Shown here: one piece after another, positions 7,861 to 16,489 of the stretch
How the letters are laid out: every line of letters begins with the position of its first letter
Numbering within the stretch: position 1 is the first letter of the stretch
DNA from: Marinospirillum sp035271045
GTDB lineage: Bacteria; Pseudomonadota; Gammaproteobacteria; Pseudomonadales; Halomonadaceae
NCBI RefSeq assembly: GCF_035271045.1
Contig: NZ_DATESC010000024.1
Span: 60,056 to 124,055 of the forward strand
Direction: 5' to 3'
DNA length: 64,000 nucleotides
Translations under genes and position numbers: made by a program
The notes under the pieces: model-generated
The model's input: the letters and a program-made list of their open reading frames with translations, nothing else
Told to the model about the DNA's origin: nothing
Database searches by the model: none

Positions 7861-9219
7861 ATGACTAAGTATGATTTTGATTTATTAGTAATTGGTGCAG
7901 GCTCTGGTGGTGTGCGTGCGGCACGTACTGCTGCTGGGCAAGGCGTTAAAGTGGGTATTATTGAAGACCGCTATTGGGGTGGTACTTGCGTTAACGTGGG
8001 TTGCGTACCTAAAAAACTGTATTCTTATGCGGCGCATTTTGCTGAAAATTTTGCGGATGCAGCGGGTTATGGCTGGACAGTGGCTAAACCAGCATTTCAT
8101 TGGCCTACTTTGCGTGATAACCGTGCCGCAGAAATTCTACGCTTAAACGGTATTTATAATACCTTGCTTGAAAACAGCAGCGTGCAGCGTATTGATGGTC
8201 GTGGAAAAATTCTTTCTGAAAATAGCGTGCAAGTCGGTGATAAAACTTACACGGCTGAACGTTTATTAATTGCGACAGGAACGTGGCCTTTTGTACCTGA
8301 GTTTTCAGGTGCTGAGCATTGTTTAACATCCAATGAAATTTTTGATTTACCTGAATTTCCTAAGCGTTTTCTAGTTTATGGTGGTGGTTATATTGCCGTT
8401 GAATTTGCGTCTATTTTTAATGGCTTAGGTGCAGAAACCCACTTGGTTTATCGTGGCGATAAGCCGTTGCGTGGTTTTGATGAAGAAGTCCGCGAATTTG
8501 CACACAACGAAATTGCAGCACATGGCGTACAGATGCAATTAGGCTGTGAAATTATTGCCATTGAAAAGCAAGCAACGGGGCTTTTAGTAAAATTAAGCGA
8601 TGGTCGTCATTTAGAAGTGGATGCTGTATTAAGCGCAACAGGACGACGTGGCAATGTTGAAAATCTAGGTTTAGAAAATGTAGGCTTAGAAGTGAATAAA
8701 AGCGGCGAATTAAGCGTTGATGGCAACTTTTGTACGCAAGTTCCCAGTATTTATGCGTTAGGTGATATCACGGGTGGGCCACAGTTAACCCCCGTTGCAT
8801 TGGCAGAAGCAATGGTATTTGTACATAATTTGTACAGCGGTAAAGAACCACGCAAAATGGACTATAAAAATATTGCAACGGCAGTGTTTTGCCACCCTAA
8901 CATTGGCACGGTAGGTTTAGGTGAAGAAGAAGCGCGTAAAGCTTACCCAGCCATTCGTGTATATTCCACTAACTTTAAACCCATGCGTAATACATTGTCT
9001 GGTAATACTAGCCGTACTTTAATGAAACTGATTGTTGATGATGCCACCGATAAAGTGGTTGGTTGCCATGTGGTTGGTTCAGATGCCGGTGAGCTAGTGC
9101 AAGGTATTGGTATTGCTGTTAAAGCCGGTTTAACCAAGGCTGATTTTGATGCCACGATAGGTATTCATCCTACTTCTGCTGAAGAGTTAGTTACGATGCG
9201 GACGTTAACGCGTAACTAG
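7861..9219 (+). CDS. gor: glutathione-disulfide reductase
   Basis: FAD/NADPH enzyme that regenerates reduced glutathione. It has an N-terminal FAD Rossmann motif (GAGSGGVRAA), the redox-active pair in GGTCVNVGCVPKKL (near residues 39-52), the NADPH motif YGGGYIAVEFA, the second FAD motif YALGDI and the C-terminal IHPTSAEE that supplies the catalytic His/Glu. At 452 residues it matches Gor (about 450). Start is ATG with a TAGGAA site. It is followed by a terminator. Confidence 0.95.
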   Translation: MTKYDFDLLVIGAGSGGVRAARTAAGQGVKVGIIEDRYWGGTCVNVGCVPKKLYSYAAHFAENFADAAGYGWTVAKPAFHWPTLRDNRAAEILRLNGIYNTLLENSSVQRIDGRGKILSENSVQVGDKTYTAERLLIATGTWPFVPEFSGAEHCLTSNEIFDLPEFPKRFLVYGGGYIAVEFASIFNGLGAETHLVYRGDKPLRGFDEEVREFAHNEIAAHGVQMQLGCEIIAIEKQATGLLVKLSDGRHLEVDAVLSATGRRGNVENLGLENVGLEVNKSGELSVDGNFCTQVPSIYALGDITGGPQLTPVALAEAMVFVHNLYSGKEPRKMDYKNIATAVFCHPNIGTVGLGEEEARKAYPAIRVYSTNFKPMRNTLSGNTSRTLMKLIVDDATDKVVGCHVVGSDAGELVQGIGIAVKAGLTKADFDATIGIHPTSAEELVTMRTLTRN

Positions 9220-9243
9220 TTAAGCAGCACAATATAATGGTTT

Positions 9244-9270
9244 AAAACGACCCTTAAAGGGTCGTTTTTT
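9244..9270 (+). terminator. rho-independent terminator of gor
   Basis: The stem is AAAACGACCC/GGGTCGTTTT with a TTAAA loop, followed by a T-run, 25 bases past gor. Confidence 0.88.
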
Positions 9271-9417
9271 ATTGTTTAAAAAGCTTGTTGGAAAGTAAAA
9301 TCAAGCCTTTAGTATAATAAAAAATTATCATTAAATGGTTTTATGATAACAAAGCGTTTGATTTTTTTGACTAAGCTGTTATCCTAATTGGCATCTTAGA
9401 CAGAGACCCAAGCTTTT

Positions 9418-9906
9418 ATGCCTTCCGAAAATCTGAAGATTAGAAAACCCAATGCCAATGACGGCGTCGCTATTCATCAGTTAATTGAGAATTGTCCACC
9501 GCTTGACCTCAATTCAACTTATCTCTATTTGCTGCAATCTACTCACTTTGCTGAAACCTGCGTTGTTGCTGAAGTTAACGGCAAAGTTGCTGCTTTTCTT
9601 TCTGGTTATATCAAACCAGACTCACCCAATACTTTTTTCTTATGGCAAGTTGCTGTAGGCGATGTGTTGCGAGGAAAAGGCATGGCTAAACAGCTGATGA
9701 ATGAAGTTTTAAAGCGCACAGCTTGTAATAACGTTGAATTTTTAGAAACGACGATAACACCTGACAACCAAGCTTCTTGGGCGCTATTTCGTGGTTTTGC
9801 TAAAGAACGTAATGCTCAACTCGTTGATACGGTACTTTTTACTAGCCAACAGCTAGGTAACGATCACGAGCCAGAGATTTTGGTCAAAATTGGTCCATTT
9901 CAATAA
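9418..9906 (+). CDS. ectA: L-2,4-diaminobutyrate acetyltransferase
   Basis: GNAT enzyme that acetylates diaminobutyrate, the second step of ectoine synthesis. LKIRKPNANDGVAIHQLI and CPPLDLNSTYLYLLQSTHF are the EctA N-terminal signatures. The acetyl-CoA loop is VLRGKGMAKQLM and the C-terminal segment is TITPDNQASWALFRGFA. At 162 residues it matches the family. It is the first gene of ectABC, with a 19-base gap to ectB. No ectR-type regulator adjoins it, so osmotic control would come from the 150-base upstream region. Confidence 0.95.
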   Translation: MPSENLKIRKPNANDGVAIHQLIENCPPLDLNSTYLYLLQSTHFAETCVVAEVNGKVAAFLSGYIKPDSPNTFFLWQVAVGDVLRGKGMAKQLMNEVLKRTACNNVEFLETTITPDNQASWALFRGFAKERNAQLVDTVLFTSQQLGNDHEPEILVKIGPFQ

Positions 9907-9925
9907 ATTATTAATAGGTAAATAA

Positions 9926-11236
9926 ATGACAACTCCCAATGTGAATTCAGAATCTTTAGAGCGTTTAGAATCAGAAGTTCGTACTTATAGCCGTTCTTTT
10001 CCAACGGTATTTACTCGCGCTCGTGGCGCAACTTTATACGATGAAAATAATAAAGAATACATCGACTTTTTAGCTGGTGCTGGCACACTTAATTACGGCC
10101 ATAACAATCCTAAGCTAAAAAAAGCTTTGCTTGATTACATTATGGACGATGGCTTAACTCACGGTTTAGATATGTGGAGTACCGCCAAGCGTGAATTTTT
10201 AGAGACGCTAGAAAACGTTATTCTTAAACCGCGTGGTTTGGAATACACCGTTCAATTTTGTGGTCCAACAGGTACTAACGCGATTGAAGCCGCATTAAGA
10301 ATTGCGCGTAATGTCACTGGCCGTACGAATGTTGTGTCTTTTACTAATGCTTTTCACGGTGTCACTTTAGGTGCGCTGGCAGCAACCGCTAATAGTAAGT
10401 TCCGTCATGCGGCAGCAATGCCAACACAGGGCGTATCTTTTATGCCTTATTGTGGTTATATGGATGGTGATTCTTCAAGCTTGGCGTTTCTTGAAAAAAC
10501 ATTAACGGATAATTCCAGCGGCGTTGATTTCCCTGCGGCTATTTTATTAGAAACGGTACAAGGTGAAGGTGGTATTAATGTGGCTTCTATTGAATGGTTA
10601 GAAGGCATTGATAAAATTTGTAAAAAGCACGGCATTCTTTTGATTGTTGATGATATTCAAACCGGCTGTGGCCGTACAGGTAAGTACTTTAGCTTTGAAC
10701 ACGCTGACATTTCGCCTGATATCGTTACCACGTCTAAGTCTTTGTCAGGTTATGGCTTGCCTTTTGCTGCGGTATTTATGAAGCCTGAACTTGACCAGTG
10801 GAAGCCGGGTGAATACAACGGTACTTTCCGTGGTAATAACTTAGCATTTGTCACTTCAACCGTTGCGATGCGTGAATACTGGGCTAACGATGATCTGGCC
10901 AAAGAAGTAACACGTAAAGGTACGATTGTTGAGTATCGCTTTAAGCAGCTTGCGCGTGCTTTTCAAGATGCTGGCATTGCAGCAGAAGAACGTGGCCGTG
11001 GCTTAATGCGTGGTTTAGACATTATTGATGGTGACTTGGCCGATGCAGTTGTTACTGACTGCTTTGAGCAAGGCTTAGTCATTGAAACCTGTGGTCCTGC
11101 TGGCCAAGTTATTAAGTGTTTATGCCCTTTATTGATTACCGATGATGAGCTAAACGCAGGTTTAGATATTTTAGAAGCAGCGGTTAAGCGTCAAACAGAA
11201 AAATTAGCTGCTGATCAAGTTAAAAAAACTGCCTAA
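9926..11236 (+). CDS. ectB: diaminobutyrate-2-oxoglutarate transaminase
   Basis: PLP class III aminotransferase that forms diaminobutyrate from aspartate semialdehyde with glutamate as amino donor. ESEVRTYSRSFP is the EctB N-terminus. The cofactor site is IVDDIQTGCGRTG with the PLP lysine in TTSKSLSGYGLP. The 436-residue length is slightly longer than usual (about 420-430) because of a charged C-terminal tail. Start is ATG in AATAAATGACA. Middle gene of ectABC. Confidence 0.95.
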   Translation: MTTPNVNSESLERLESEVRTYSRSFPTVFTRARGATLYDENNKEYIDFLAGAGTLNYGHNNPKLKKALLDYIMDDGLTHGLDMWSTAKREFLETLENVILKPRGLEYTVQFCGPTGTNAIEAALRIARNVTGRTNVVSFTNAFHGVTLGALAATANSKFRHAAAMPTQGVSFMPYCGYMDGDSSSLAFLEKTLTDNSSGVDFPAAILLETVQGEGGINVASIEWLEGIDKICKKHGILLIVDDIQTGCGRTGKYFSFEHADISPDIVTTSKSLSGYGLPFAAVFMKPELDQWKPGEYNGTFRGNNLAFVTSTVAMREYWANDDLAKEVTRKGTIVEYRFKQLARAFQDAGIAAEERGRGLMRGLDIIDGDLADAVVTDCFEQGLVIETCGPAGQVIKCLCPLLITDDELNAGLDILEAAVKRQTEKLAADQVKKTA

Positions 11237-11248
11237 GGATTTTAATGT

Positions 11249-11650
11249 ATGTTTGTAAGAAACTTAGAAGAAGCACGTAAAGAAGGCCGTATGGTTACCG
11301 CTGAAGGTGGTAACTGGGATTCAACACGCTTAGTTCTGGCTGAAGATAAGATGAACTATTCGTTTCATATCACCCGCATTTATGCCGATACTGAAACGCC
11401 GATTCATTATAAGCACCACCTAGAAACGGTTTATTGCATTGAAGGTGAAGGTGAAGTTGAAACCCTTGCCGATGGTAAAATTTGGCCGATTAAGCCCGGT
11501 GATGTGTATGTGTTAAATAAGCATGACCAACACCTGCTAAGAGCCAGTAAAACCATGACTTTGGCGTGTGTTTTTTACCCTGCGATTACCGGCAGTGAGC
11601 GCCACCGCGAAGATGGCTCTTACGCGCCAGCAGATGAACTAGATAGTTAG
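11249..11650 (+). CDS. ectC: L-ectoine synthase
   Basis: Cupin-fold enzyme that cyclises N-gamma-acetyldiaminobutyrate to ectoine. It opens with MFVRNLEEARKEGRMV, and the metal-binding cupin segment is YKHHLETVYCIEGEGEVE. The later KPGDVYVLNKHDQHLLRA is the second cupin motif. Length is 133 residues. It lies 12 bases after ectB. No ectD hydroxylase or dedicated aspartokinase follows. The stop overlaps the convergent bioD stop and no hairpin was seen between them. Confidence 0.95.
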   Translation: MFVRNLEEARKEGRMVTAEGGNWDSTRLVLAEDKMNYSFHITRIYADTETPIHYKHHLETVYCIEGEGEVETLADGKIWPIKPGDVYVLNKHDQHLLRASKTMTLACVFYPAITGSERHREDGSYAPADELDS

Positions 11651-12318
11651 CAATGAGTTAGATAGCTAGCAACCGCTTTAGCGGATGCCTGCGCCAAATA
11701 AGGGACTTGTCCTAAACACGGTGCAGGCATTCTTGTTTTTAAACTGGCTAAATTTTCATTAAGGCGCAAACCGTTAGGGTCAACAACATTCGCCACCCAG
11801 CCCGCTAACTTTAAATCATCAGCAATAATGGCTTGTGCTGTTAACAGTGCATGATTGATACAGCCTAGTTTTACCCCCACCACTAATATAACTGGCAGTT
11901 GCAAAGCGATGGCTAAGTCAGATAAGTATTCGCTATTTGAAATAGGTACACGCCAGCCACCAGCGCCTTCTATTAAAGTAAAATCTGCTTGCTGCTGTAA
12001 AATCACTTGTGCTTTTTGGTATAAATCACTGATGGTTAACGCAATGCCTACTTCTTGTGCAGCAAGGTGCGGTGCGATTGCTGGTGCAAACGCATAAGGG
12101 TTTACTTCTGCGTAAGGGCGTTTAATACTGCTGTGTGCCATTAGCTTTAGGGCATCGCTGTTGCGTAAACCTTGTTCGGTCATTTCACAACCTGATGCAA
12201 CCGGCTTTATGGCTAAGGTGCTTAATTGTTGCTCTTGTGCGGCATACAATAATGCTGTTGCAACGGTAGTTTTGCCTGCATCGGTATCGGTACCCGTAAT
12301 AAAAAATGCTTTTTTCAT
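11647..12318 (-). CDS. bioD: dethiobiotin synthetase
   Basis: ATP-dependent carboxylase that closes the ureido ring of dethiobiotin from DAPA. It opens MKKAFFITGTDTDAGKTT with the P-loop GTDTDAGKT; the ATG at 12318 gives this start and overlaps the bioC stop as ATGA. KPVASGC and LIEGAGGWRVPI are further active-site segments. At 223 residues it matches BioD. Last gene of the leftward bioFHCD operon. Confidence 0.94.
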   Translation of the reverse strand: MKKAFFITGTDTDAGKTTVATALLYAAQEQQLSTLAIKPVASGCEMTEQGLRNSDALKLMAHSSIKRPYAEVNPYAFAPAIAPHLAAQEVGIALTISDLYQKAQVILQQQADFTLIEGAGGWRVPISNSEYLSDLAIALQLPVILVVGVKLGCINHALLTAQAIIADDLKLAGWVANVVDPNGLRLNENLASLKTRMPAPCLGQVPYLAQASAKAVASYLTHC

Positions 12319-13136
12319 GCTGCACGCTCTTTTTTTAAAACGCCATAAACTACCTGCCAACTTGCTGGTAAGCCTTGTGGCTGACGGTAAGTTTCATAGG
12401 TATTCAAAAAATGTTGAAAACCCTTTCTACCGATTAAACCTTGTGTTCTTCCCGCTTGAAGGTGATTTGCGCCTAAATGTTTAAGTTCGTGGATTAAATT
12501 GTGAACTTTTTTATAATGATAAACGTGCTGATTACAATGTAACTGCTCTATTGCCAAGTTGCTGCTGTTGATTAGCTTTTGATAGTCGCTAAAAGAACGG
12601 AATGCATTCACTCGCGCGGTACTCTTTACACCATCAACGGCTTGCCAGCTTTGTTTTAACTCCATTAATGAACCGTCTGCAACACTGCTAAACAGCAACA
12701 GCCCATTAGGTTTTAATACGCGCTGCACTTCATTTAAAACGCTAGAAAAATCACTACACCATTGCACGGCTAGGCTACTAAAAACTAAATCTTGGCTGTT
12801 ATCCGCTAAAGGTAAGTGTTCAGCATCGGCACACACATAGTTAATAGCGGGGCAATGAAGGCGTGAAAACTGCAACATACCTTCAGCAAGGTCTAGTCCT
12901 ATACCTTGCGCGTTAGGCCATTTTTCTAATAGTTGCTGACAAAAATACCCAGTGCCACAGCCGATATCTAACCAGTTTTCTATTTTTTTAGAATTAATAT
13001 TTACTTCAGGCAACAAACTTAATAAGCGTGTACCAACCGCCCGTTGTAAGTCAGCAACGCTGTCATAGGTGTGGGCTGCTTGTGAAAAACGCTCAGCTAT
13101 TTGTTGTTTCTTTTGTCTTTCTAATCGCTCAAGCAT
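12315..13136 (-). CDS. bioC: malonyl-ACP O-methyltransferase
   Basis: SAM-dependent enzyme that masks malonyl-ACP as its methyl ester so fatty-acid synthesis can build the pimeloyl chain. Motif I is WLDIGCGTGYFCQQLL, followed by GIGLDLAEGML and QDLVFSSLAVQW. The N-terminus IAERFSQAAHTYDSVADLQ is typical of BioC. At 273 residues it is slightly longer than E. coli BioC (251). It overlaps bioH upstream and bioD downstream, which suggests translational coupling. Confidence 0.93.
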   Translation of the reverse strand: MLERLERQKKQQIAERFSQAAHTYDSVADLQRAVGTRLLSLLPEVNINSKKIENWLDIGCGTGYFCQQLLEKWPNAQGIGLDLAEGMLQFSRLHCPAINYVCADAEHLPLADNSQDLVFSSLAVQWCSDFSSVLNEVQRVLKPNGLLLFSSVADGSLMELKQSWQAVDGVKSTARVNAFRSFSDYQKLINSSNLAIEQLHCNQHVYHYKKVHNLIHELKHLGANHLQAGRTQGLIGRKGFQHFLNTYETYRQPQGLPASWQVVYGVLKKERAA

Positions 13137-13875
13137 TTTGATGGCTCACTATAAATTCTGCCATACGTTGTGCCAGTAATTGTGGTTCAGCTAATACACA
13201 GGCGTGGCTTTGCCCTAACACTTCAACCGCTGCTTGGGCATTTAAAATTTGGTAATCAGCCGCAGCGGTAACCGGCACTAAAGCATCGTCGGCAGCAAAA
13301 AGGTGTAATTGAGGACTTGAAAAGTGGGCGATTGCAGCGCGGTTATCTAATTTAGCCAGAAGATTTAAGCCTTCTAACATAACGTTTAAATCAGGCATTA
13401 AAGCCATCGTTAATAATTCACGGGATAAAACTTTAGGATCTGTAGCACCTTGGCTGCATAACTGGCTGAAGTGCTTTAAACCTTTAGTCAAATTATTCTG
13501 GCAACGCTTATGAAATGCAATAAAATTGCTGCTTGGCATAGCATTTAGCCAAGTATCTTTCACCACAAAACAGGCATTACTGGCAACACTAATTAAACCC
13601 GCGCAGGTATTTTGACGCTGTGCAGCAACGGCAGTGGCAAGCATTCCACCCAACGACCAACCAGCTAACCAGCAGTGGTTAGGCAGTTCAATATTTAGTT
13701 GTTGAATAACTGCTGCAGTGTCTTGCCCTGTAAAATCTGGCAAGGGTTGTAACTGCACGACAAAATCGGGCAAAACCGAGCTTAATTCATGAGTCAGTGC
13801 AGTCGCTAACGCTTGCAAAGGTGCAACGCCTAAACCCCAACCGGCTATAAAAACAAGGGTGTTTGTTTTAGTCAT
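13129..13875 (-). CDS. bioH: pimeloyl-ACP methyl ester esterase
   Basis: Alpha/beta hydrolase that removes the methyl group from pimeloyl-ACP, ending the BioC cycle. The nucleophile is the Ser in LAGWSLGGMLA. The acid is in LFAADDALVP and the catalytic His is in GQSHACVL near the C-terminus. The oxyanion segment GWGLGVAP fits BioH. At 248 residues it matches. Overlaps with bioF and bioC place it in one operon. Confidence 0.9.
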   Translation of the reverse strand: MTKTNTLVFIAGWGLGVAPLQALATALTHELSSVLPDFVVQLQPLPDFTGQDTAAVIQQLNIELPNHCWLAGWSLGGMLATAVAAQRQNTCAGLISVASNACFVVKDTWLNAMPSSNFIAFHKRCQNNLTKGLKHFSQLCSQGATDPKVLSRELLTMALMPDLNVMLEGLNLLAKLDNRAAIAHFSSPQLHLFAADDALVPVTAAADYQILNAQAAVEVLGQSHACVLAEPQLLAQRMAEFIVSHQNA

Positions 13876-15053
13876 AATTTACTCTTTAAATCACACTTAG
13901 ATAGCGCTTTAAGTAGTTGCTCTACTTGTGCATGGTTATGTGCAGCGGTTAGGGTGATGCGTAAACGGGCGCTATTTTTAGCAACGGTGGGCGGGCGAAT
14001 AGCACCGACTAAAATGCCTTGTTCGCGTAATTTAGCAGCAACGCTCATTGTTCTTTCTGAAGTTCCGATAATGATTGGCTGAATAGGGGTGGCGCTATTC
14101 ATTAAATTTAAACCTAAAATTTGTGCGCCGTTACGAAACTGTTGAATAAGTGCTTGTAGGTGTTCACGCCGCCAATGTTCTTCTTGCAAAATTTTTAAAC
14201 TCGCTAAAGTTGCACAAGCAACAGCGGGTGGCGAACTGGTGGTATAAATATAAGGTCGTGCAAATTGAATCAAGGTTTCAATCAGCGCTTCACTGCCAGC
14301 GATAAATGCCCCTGCCGTACCAAAGGCTTTGCCTAGTGTTCCCACTAATACTGGTACGTCTGCTGCGGTCATGGCGTAATGCTCGACTAGGCCACCACCC
14401 GTTTTACCCAGTACCCCAAAACCGTGGGCATCATCAACCATTAGCCAAGCATCTTGGGTTTTAGCCAAAGCCGCTAATTCGGGTAGCTGGGCTAAATCGC
14501 CATCCATGCTAAATACGCCATCGGTCACTAATAAGGTTTTGCCCTTTGCTGTGGCTAAACGCTTAGCCAAACTTGCCATATTTTGGTGTGAATAGCGGCT
14601 AAACCGTGCGCCCGATAAAAGCCCAGCATCCAGTAAAGAAGCGTGGTTTAAGCGGTCATGCAACAGGGTGTCACCTTTCCCAATTAGCGCAGTAATTACA
14701 GCAAGGTTAGCCATGTAACCGCTGCTCATCACTAGAGTGCGTTCACGGCCCGTAAATTTGGCTAAAGCTAACTCCAGTTGTTGATGGGGTTCGCTGTGAC
14801 CAAGCACTAGGTGTGAAGCACCACCACCTACGCCCCACTTTTTTGCGCCTTGTTGTAATGCAGCAATTATTACAGGGTGATTAGCCAACCCTAAATAATC
14901 GTTGGATGAAAAAGCCAAATAGTTTTTACCGGCAACTTTCACATTAGACCCTTGTGGGCTTTGCAGCAGCGGACGTTGCCGGTAAAGGTTTTCTGCATGG
15001 CGTTTAGCCAGTCGTTCACTCAGGTTAAATCGCATAGTTAAGGGCTTGCTCAT
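13872..15053 (-). CDS. bioF: 8-amino-7-oxononanoate synthase
   Basis: PLP enzyme that condenses pimeloyl-ACP with alanine. Signatures are FSSNDYLGLANHP near residue 48, GGGASHLVLGH, DGVFSMDGD, DDAHGFGVLG and the PLP lysine in LVGTLGKAFGTAG. At 393 residues it matches BioF. First gene of bioFHCD, transcribed away from bioA across a likely BirA operator. No bioB is present in this window, so it must lie elsewhere if the pathway is complete. Confidence 0.95.
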   Translation of the reverse strand: MSKPLTMRFNLSERLAKRHAENLYRQRPLLQSPQGSNVKVAGKNYLAFSSNDYLGLANHPVIIAALQQGAKKWGVGGGASHLVLGHSEPHQQLELALAKFTGRERTLVMSSGYMANLAVITALIGKGDTLLHDRLNHASLLDAGLLSGARFSRYSHQNMASLAKRLATAKGKTLLVTDGVFSMDGDLAQLPELAALAKTQDAWLMVDDAHGFGVLGKTGGGLVEHYAMTAADVPVLVGTLGKAFGTAGAFIAGSEALIETLIQFARPYIYTTSSPPAVACATLASLKILQEEHWRREHLQALIQQFRNGAQILGLNLMNSATPIQPIIIGTSERTMSVAAKLREQGILVGAIRPPTVAKNSARLRITLTAAHNHAQVEQLLKALSKCDLKSKL

Positions 15054-15080
15054 TCAATTTGCTTAGACGATTAGTTAGCG

Positions 15081-15110
15081 TGTAAACTAGATTTTAATTA
15101 AAGGTTAACA
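15081..15110. promoter_or_regulatory. candidate BirA operator between bioF and bioA
   Basis: Half-sites TGTAAACT (15081-15088) and GGTTAACA (15103-15110) are separated by 14 bases. They match the known proteobacterial BirA consensus (TTGTAAACC-N14/15-GGTTTACAA) closely and sit in the 81-base divergent bioF/bioA gap, as in E. coli. Biotinyl-AMP-bound BirA would repress both directions. Confidence 0.72.
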
Positions 15111-15134
15111 GCATTTTAAGCAAGGGGAAAGGCA

Positions 15135-16487
15135 TTGAGTTCTAATAAAAGTTGGATGCAGCGGGACTTAGCGGTTTTATGGCACCCTTGCACGCAGATG
15201 AAAGATCACGAAACATTGCCTTTAGTGCCGATCCGTAAAGCACAAGGCATTTGGCTGGAAGACTTTGAAGGTAAGCGTTATTTGGATGCGGTGAGTTCTT
15301 GGTGGACCAATATTTTTGGGCACTGTAATCCACGCATTAATGCGCGAATTAAACAGCAGCTAGACCAACTTGAACACGTTATGTTAGCAGGCTTTAGTCA
15401 CCAACCGGTTATTGAGTTGTCTGAGCGTTTAGTCAGCATCACTCCACAAGGTTTAGACAAGGTATTTTATGCAGACAACGGTTCGTCTGGGATTGAAGTT
15501 GCGTTAAAAATGAGTCATCACTATTGGTTAAATACTGGGCAGCCCAATAAAAAACGTTTTGCGACCATTACCAATGGTTATCACGGGGAAACCTTAGCAA
15601 CTATGGCGGTAAGTGATGTGGCTTTGTACACAGAAACCTATAAGGCCTTGCTGATGGATTGCATTAAAGTACCCAGTCCAGATTGTTATTACCGCCCAGA
15701 AGGGGTGAGTTGGGAAGCGCATTCACGTTTAATGTTTGAACAAATGCGCGAAACGCTTGAAGAGAACCACACTGAGCTAGCAGCGGTTATTTTAGAACCG
15801 TTGGTGCAGGGCGCAGGTGGTATGCGTATGTATCACCCCATTTACTTAACCTTGCTGCGTGAAGCTTGTAATTATTATGGTGTGCATTTAATTGTTGATG
15901 AAATTGCGATGGGCTTTGGGCGTACCGGTACAATGTTTGCGTGTGAGCAGGCAGGAATAACACCCGACTTTATGATTCTTTCCAAAGCCTTAACTGGTGG
16001 TTATTTGCCTATGGCAGCAATTTTAACTACAGAGCAGGTATACCAAGCTTTTTATGCTGAATATAATACGCAACAGGCTTTTTTGCATTCGCATACTTAT
16101 ACCGGCAATCCTTTAGCCTGTGCTGCAGCTTTGGCAACGTTAGATATTTTTGCGAAAGATAAAGTGATTGAAGCTAATCAGTTATTAGCTAAAAAAATGG
16201 GTGAAGCAACAGCGCATTTAACAGACCACCCTCACGTTGCTGAAGTTAGGCAAACGGGCATGGTATTAGCAATTGAAATGGTAAAAGATAAAACCACCAA
16301 AACACCCTTCGCTTGGCAAGAGCGCCGTGGTTTAAAGGTTTATGAACACGCCATGAAAAAAGGCGCATTGCTGCGCCCTTTAGGGAATGTGGTGTATTTT
16401 ATACCGCCCTACATCATTACACCGGAACAAATTAACTGGCTAGCAGCAGTGGCCACTGAAGGCATTGATGTTGCCACTAAAGGTTAA
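15135..16487 (+). CDS. bioA: adenosylmethionine-8-amino-7-oxononanoate transaminase
   Basis: PLP class III aminotransferase that uses SAM as amino donor to form DAPA. It opens with LAVLWHPCTQMKDHE, a BioA hallmark. LDAVSSWWTNIFGHCNP, the cofactor strand IVDEIAMGFGRTG and the PLP lysine in LSKALTGGYLPM follow. At 450 residues it is slightly above E. coli BioA (429). Start is TTG at 15135, supported by a strong AAGGGGAAAGG site. Convergent with the HDOD-GGDEF gene, which begins 2 bases after its stop. Confidence 0.95.
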   Translation: MSSNKSWMQRDLAVLWHPCTQMKDHETLPLVPIRKAQGIWLEDFEGKRYLDAVSSWWTNIFGHCNPRINARIKQQLDQLEHVMLAGFSHQPVIELSERLVSITPQGLDKVFYADNGSSGIEVALKMSHHYWLNTGQPNKKRFATITNGYHGETLATMAVSDVALYTETYKALLMDCIKVPSPDCYYRPEGVSWEAHSRLMFEQMRETLEENHTELAAVILEPLVQGAGGMRMYHPIYLTLLREACNYYGVHLIVDEIAMGFGRTGTMFACEQAGITPDFMILSKALTGGYLPMAAILTTEQVYQAFYAEYNTQQAFLHSHTYTGNPLACAAALATLDIFAKDKVIEANQLLAKKMGEATAHLTDHPHVAEVRQTGMVLAIEMVKDKTTKTPFAWQERRGLKVYEHAMKKGALLRPLGNVVYFIPPYIITPEQINWLAAVATEGIDVATKG

Positions 16488-16489
16488 AA

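Noticed and set aside
9360..9417. A sigma-70 promoter TTGACT at 9367 for ectA
   Set aside because: No acceptable -10 hexamer is found at 16-18 bases, so the site was not called.
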